Shown piece by piece: positions 6,405 to 9,909 of a stretch of DNA of 9,909 nt (within the stretch, counting starts at the first letter, position 1; every line of letters starts with the position of its first letter). The notes beneath the pieces were generated by a model, which was not told where the DNA came from, ran no database searches, and saw nothing but the letters and a program-made list of their open reading frames with translations. A program made the translations under genes and the position numbers. Origin of the DNA: Actinomycetes bacterium (GTDB lineage: Bacteria; Actinomycetota; Actinomycetes; Propionibacteriales; Propionibacteriaceae); the NCBI GenBank assembly GCA_023387135.1, contig JAEWIK010000141.1, positions 1 through 9,909 on the forward strand, in the 5' to 3' direction.

Positions 6405-6929
6405 TCACCCCCACAGGACGCTCGCGACGAAGCCCGCGACGGCCGCCACCAGGGCGAGCGCCAGGCACGCCAGTTGGAGGTCCTGCACGCGACGGCGCGG
6501 GCTCCACGGGGCGCTCGCCACCGCGGCCGCGGCCGGCAGCAACAGCAGCGCCACCCACCACCACCACTGCAGGACGTACCCCAGCAGCATGAGCAGGCAC
6601 AGCAGGCCCGCCGCCGTCCCCAGCAGCACGCCGGCCCAGCGGCGCAGCTTCAGCAACGCGAGAGTTCCGGCATAGGCGACGAGGAAGCCGAGGAACGCCA
6701 ACCCGGCAGCCCACACGAGCTCACAGGTGACCGAAGCGTCGTCGCCGCCGGCCGTCGCAGGGGTGCACGCCAACGGACGGGCGACCTGGTAGGCGATGAG
6801 GGCCAGCAGCCCGCCGACCACGGCGGCGATGACGGCCCCGAGATAGCTCCACGCCACCCGACTGGCGACGTCGGGCCCCTCCGCGGGGGCTGCCTGCGGC
6901 GTCCTCGCCTGCGTCCCGGTCTTCTTCAC
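6405..6929 (-). CDS. Small five-TM membrane protein of unknown function
   Basis: I do not recognise a family for this 174-residue protein. After a polar N-terminus of about 25 residues it has five hydrophobic segments, roughly at 28-49, 71-92, 99-119, 123-141 and 152-172. Basic clusters KLRR (94-97) and RRR (145-147) sit between TM2/3 and TM4/5. By the positive-inside rule this suggests a cytoplasmic N-terminus and an external C-terminus. The 51-70 loop, with Cys55 and Cys69, would then be outside and could form a disulfide. Four consecutive tryptophans (122-125) open TM4. GTG 6929 is the chosen start: there is no Shine-Dalgarno, but a -10-like TAGGCT ends 6 nt before it. It lies 42 bp after acnA and before dxs on the same strand, so it may also be read from the acnA promoter. 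Nothing links its function to either. Confidence 0.7.
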   Translation of the reverse strand: MKKTGTQARTPQAAPAEGPDVASRVAWSYLGAVIAAVVGGLLALIAYQVARPLACTPATAGGDDASVTCELVWAAGLAFLGFLVAYAGTLALLKLRRWAGVLLGTAAGLLCLLMLLGYVLQWWWWVALLLLPAAAAVASAPWSPRRRVQDLQLACLALALVAAVAGFVASVLWG

Positions 6930-6941
6930 CCCGTCAGCCTA
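6930..6941 (-). promoter_or_regulatory. Putative -10 element giving a leaderless transcript of the membrane protein gene
   Basis: The minus strand reads TAGGCT (6941-6936), then GACGGG, then GTG at 6929. With the standard 6-nt gap the first transcribed base would be the G of GTG. No convincing -35 is visible. The 42-bp gap behind acnA shows no strong terminator hairpin, so read-through from acnA is also possible. Confidence 0.4.
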
Positions 6942-6971
6942 GGGACGCCACCTGTGCGAAGGCGGTGCGCC

Positions 6972-9770
<2,799 letters not shown>

Positions 9771-9774
9771 CGAT

Positions 9775-9781
9775 CCTCCTC
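9775..9781 (-). promoter_or_regulatory. Strong ribosome binding site of acnA
   Basis: GAGGAGG lies 4 nt before the acnA ATG and is the best anti-16S match in front of any gene here. It fixes the start at 9770. It contrasts with dxs and the membrane protein gene, which have no usable Shine-Dalgarno. Confidence 0.8.
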
Positions 9782-9788
9782 GACACGA

Positions 9789-9811
9789 AATATCTCGATA
9801 TCGAAATATTA
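9789..9811 (-). promoter_or_regulatory. Operator-like palindrome overlapping the putative acnA promoter
   Basis: Positions 9789-9810 form a 22-bp inverted repeat centred on CGATATCG, with 7-base arms AATATCT and AAATATT. Only one of the 11 base pairs is mismatched. It is strikingly AT-rich in GC-rich DNA. A -10-like TAATAT reads on the minus strand at 9811-9806, placing the transcription start near 9799, inside the palindrome. Binding there should repress acnA. It matches neither the AcnR nor the DtxR consensus as I recall them, so the regulator is unknown. Upstream, 9812-9909 shows no supportable gene. Confidence 0.55.
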
Positions 9812-9909
9812 CCTCATGCTGTTACAGGGACGGTAGCGCACGCGCCGATTGCTGAGCCGGTGAGGAAGCGAGTTCCAGCCGATGCCGAGGGGCAGGCGTG
9901 AGAGCCCCG

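Noticed and set aside
9889..9908. Small GGGGC / GCCCC hairpin at the right edge, possible terminator of an incoming gene
   Set aside because: It has only 5 bp with a 10-nt loop at the window edge, and no coding frame is supportable beside it.

Overview
The window is high-GC DNA with long antisense shadow ORFs, GTG starts and apparently leaderless genes. It reads as a chromosomal segment of a high-GC actinomycete. The family is not determined; Propionibacteriaceae is only an impression. The class E-type sorting motif LAMTG and the rnd/dxs neighbourhood also fit Actinomycetota.

Layout from left to right. Positions 1-372 (+) are the 3' end of an RNase D-like gene with an HRDC-type C-terminus. 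It converges on a large minus-strand gene (476-4141) for a 1221-residue cell-wall-anchored surface protein. The 103-bp gap between the two holds two strong hairpins that probably act as a bidirectional terminator. The surface protein has a long signal peptide, a Pro/Glu/Lys stalk, two tandem modules of about 265 residues, a DUF11-like domain, a Cys-bounded middle module, a second DUF11-like domain, and an LAMTG-TM-Arg anchor. Upstream of it is a 260-bp gap with a candidate dxs terminator, a cluster of GTT-type direct repeats, and a hairpin that places the Shine-Dalgarno sequence in its loop. Then, all on the minus strand, come dxs (4402-6324, DXP synthase), an unrecognised small five-TM membrane protein (6405-6929) and acnA (6972-9770, aconitase). 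acnA is preceded by a strong RBS and an AT-rich, nearly perfect 22-bp palindrome over its probable promoter.

How the genes work together. dxs commits pyruvate and glyceraldehyde-3-phosphate to isoprenoids, and acnA runs the citrate/isocitrate step of the TCA cycle. They share a strand but no pathway. dxs and the membrane protein gene each have a -10-like hexamer 6-7 nt before a GTG, so each may have its own leaderless promoter. The surface protein is the accessory element, lying between two housekeeping genes (RNase D and dxs) that I recall as neighbours in other actinobacteria. I see no CRISPR array, transposase, tRNA or rRNA. I found no strong case for a wholly new system. The best leads are the surface protein, its leader hairpin and repeats, and the acnA operator.
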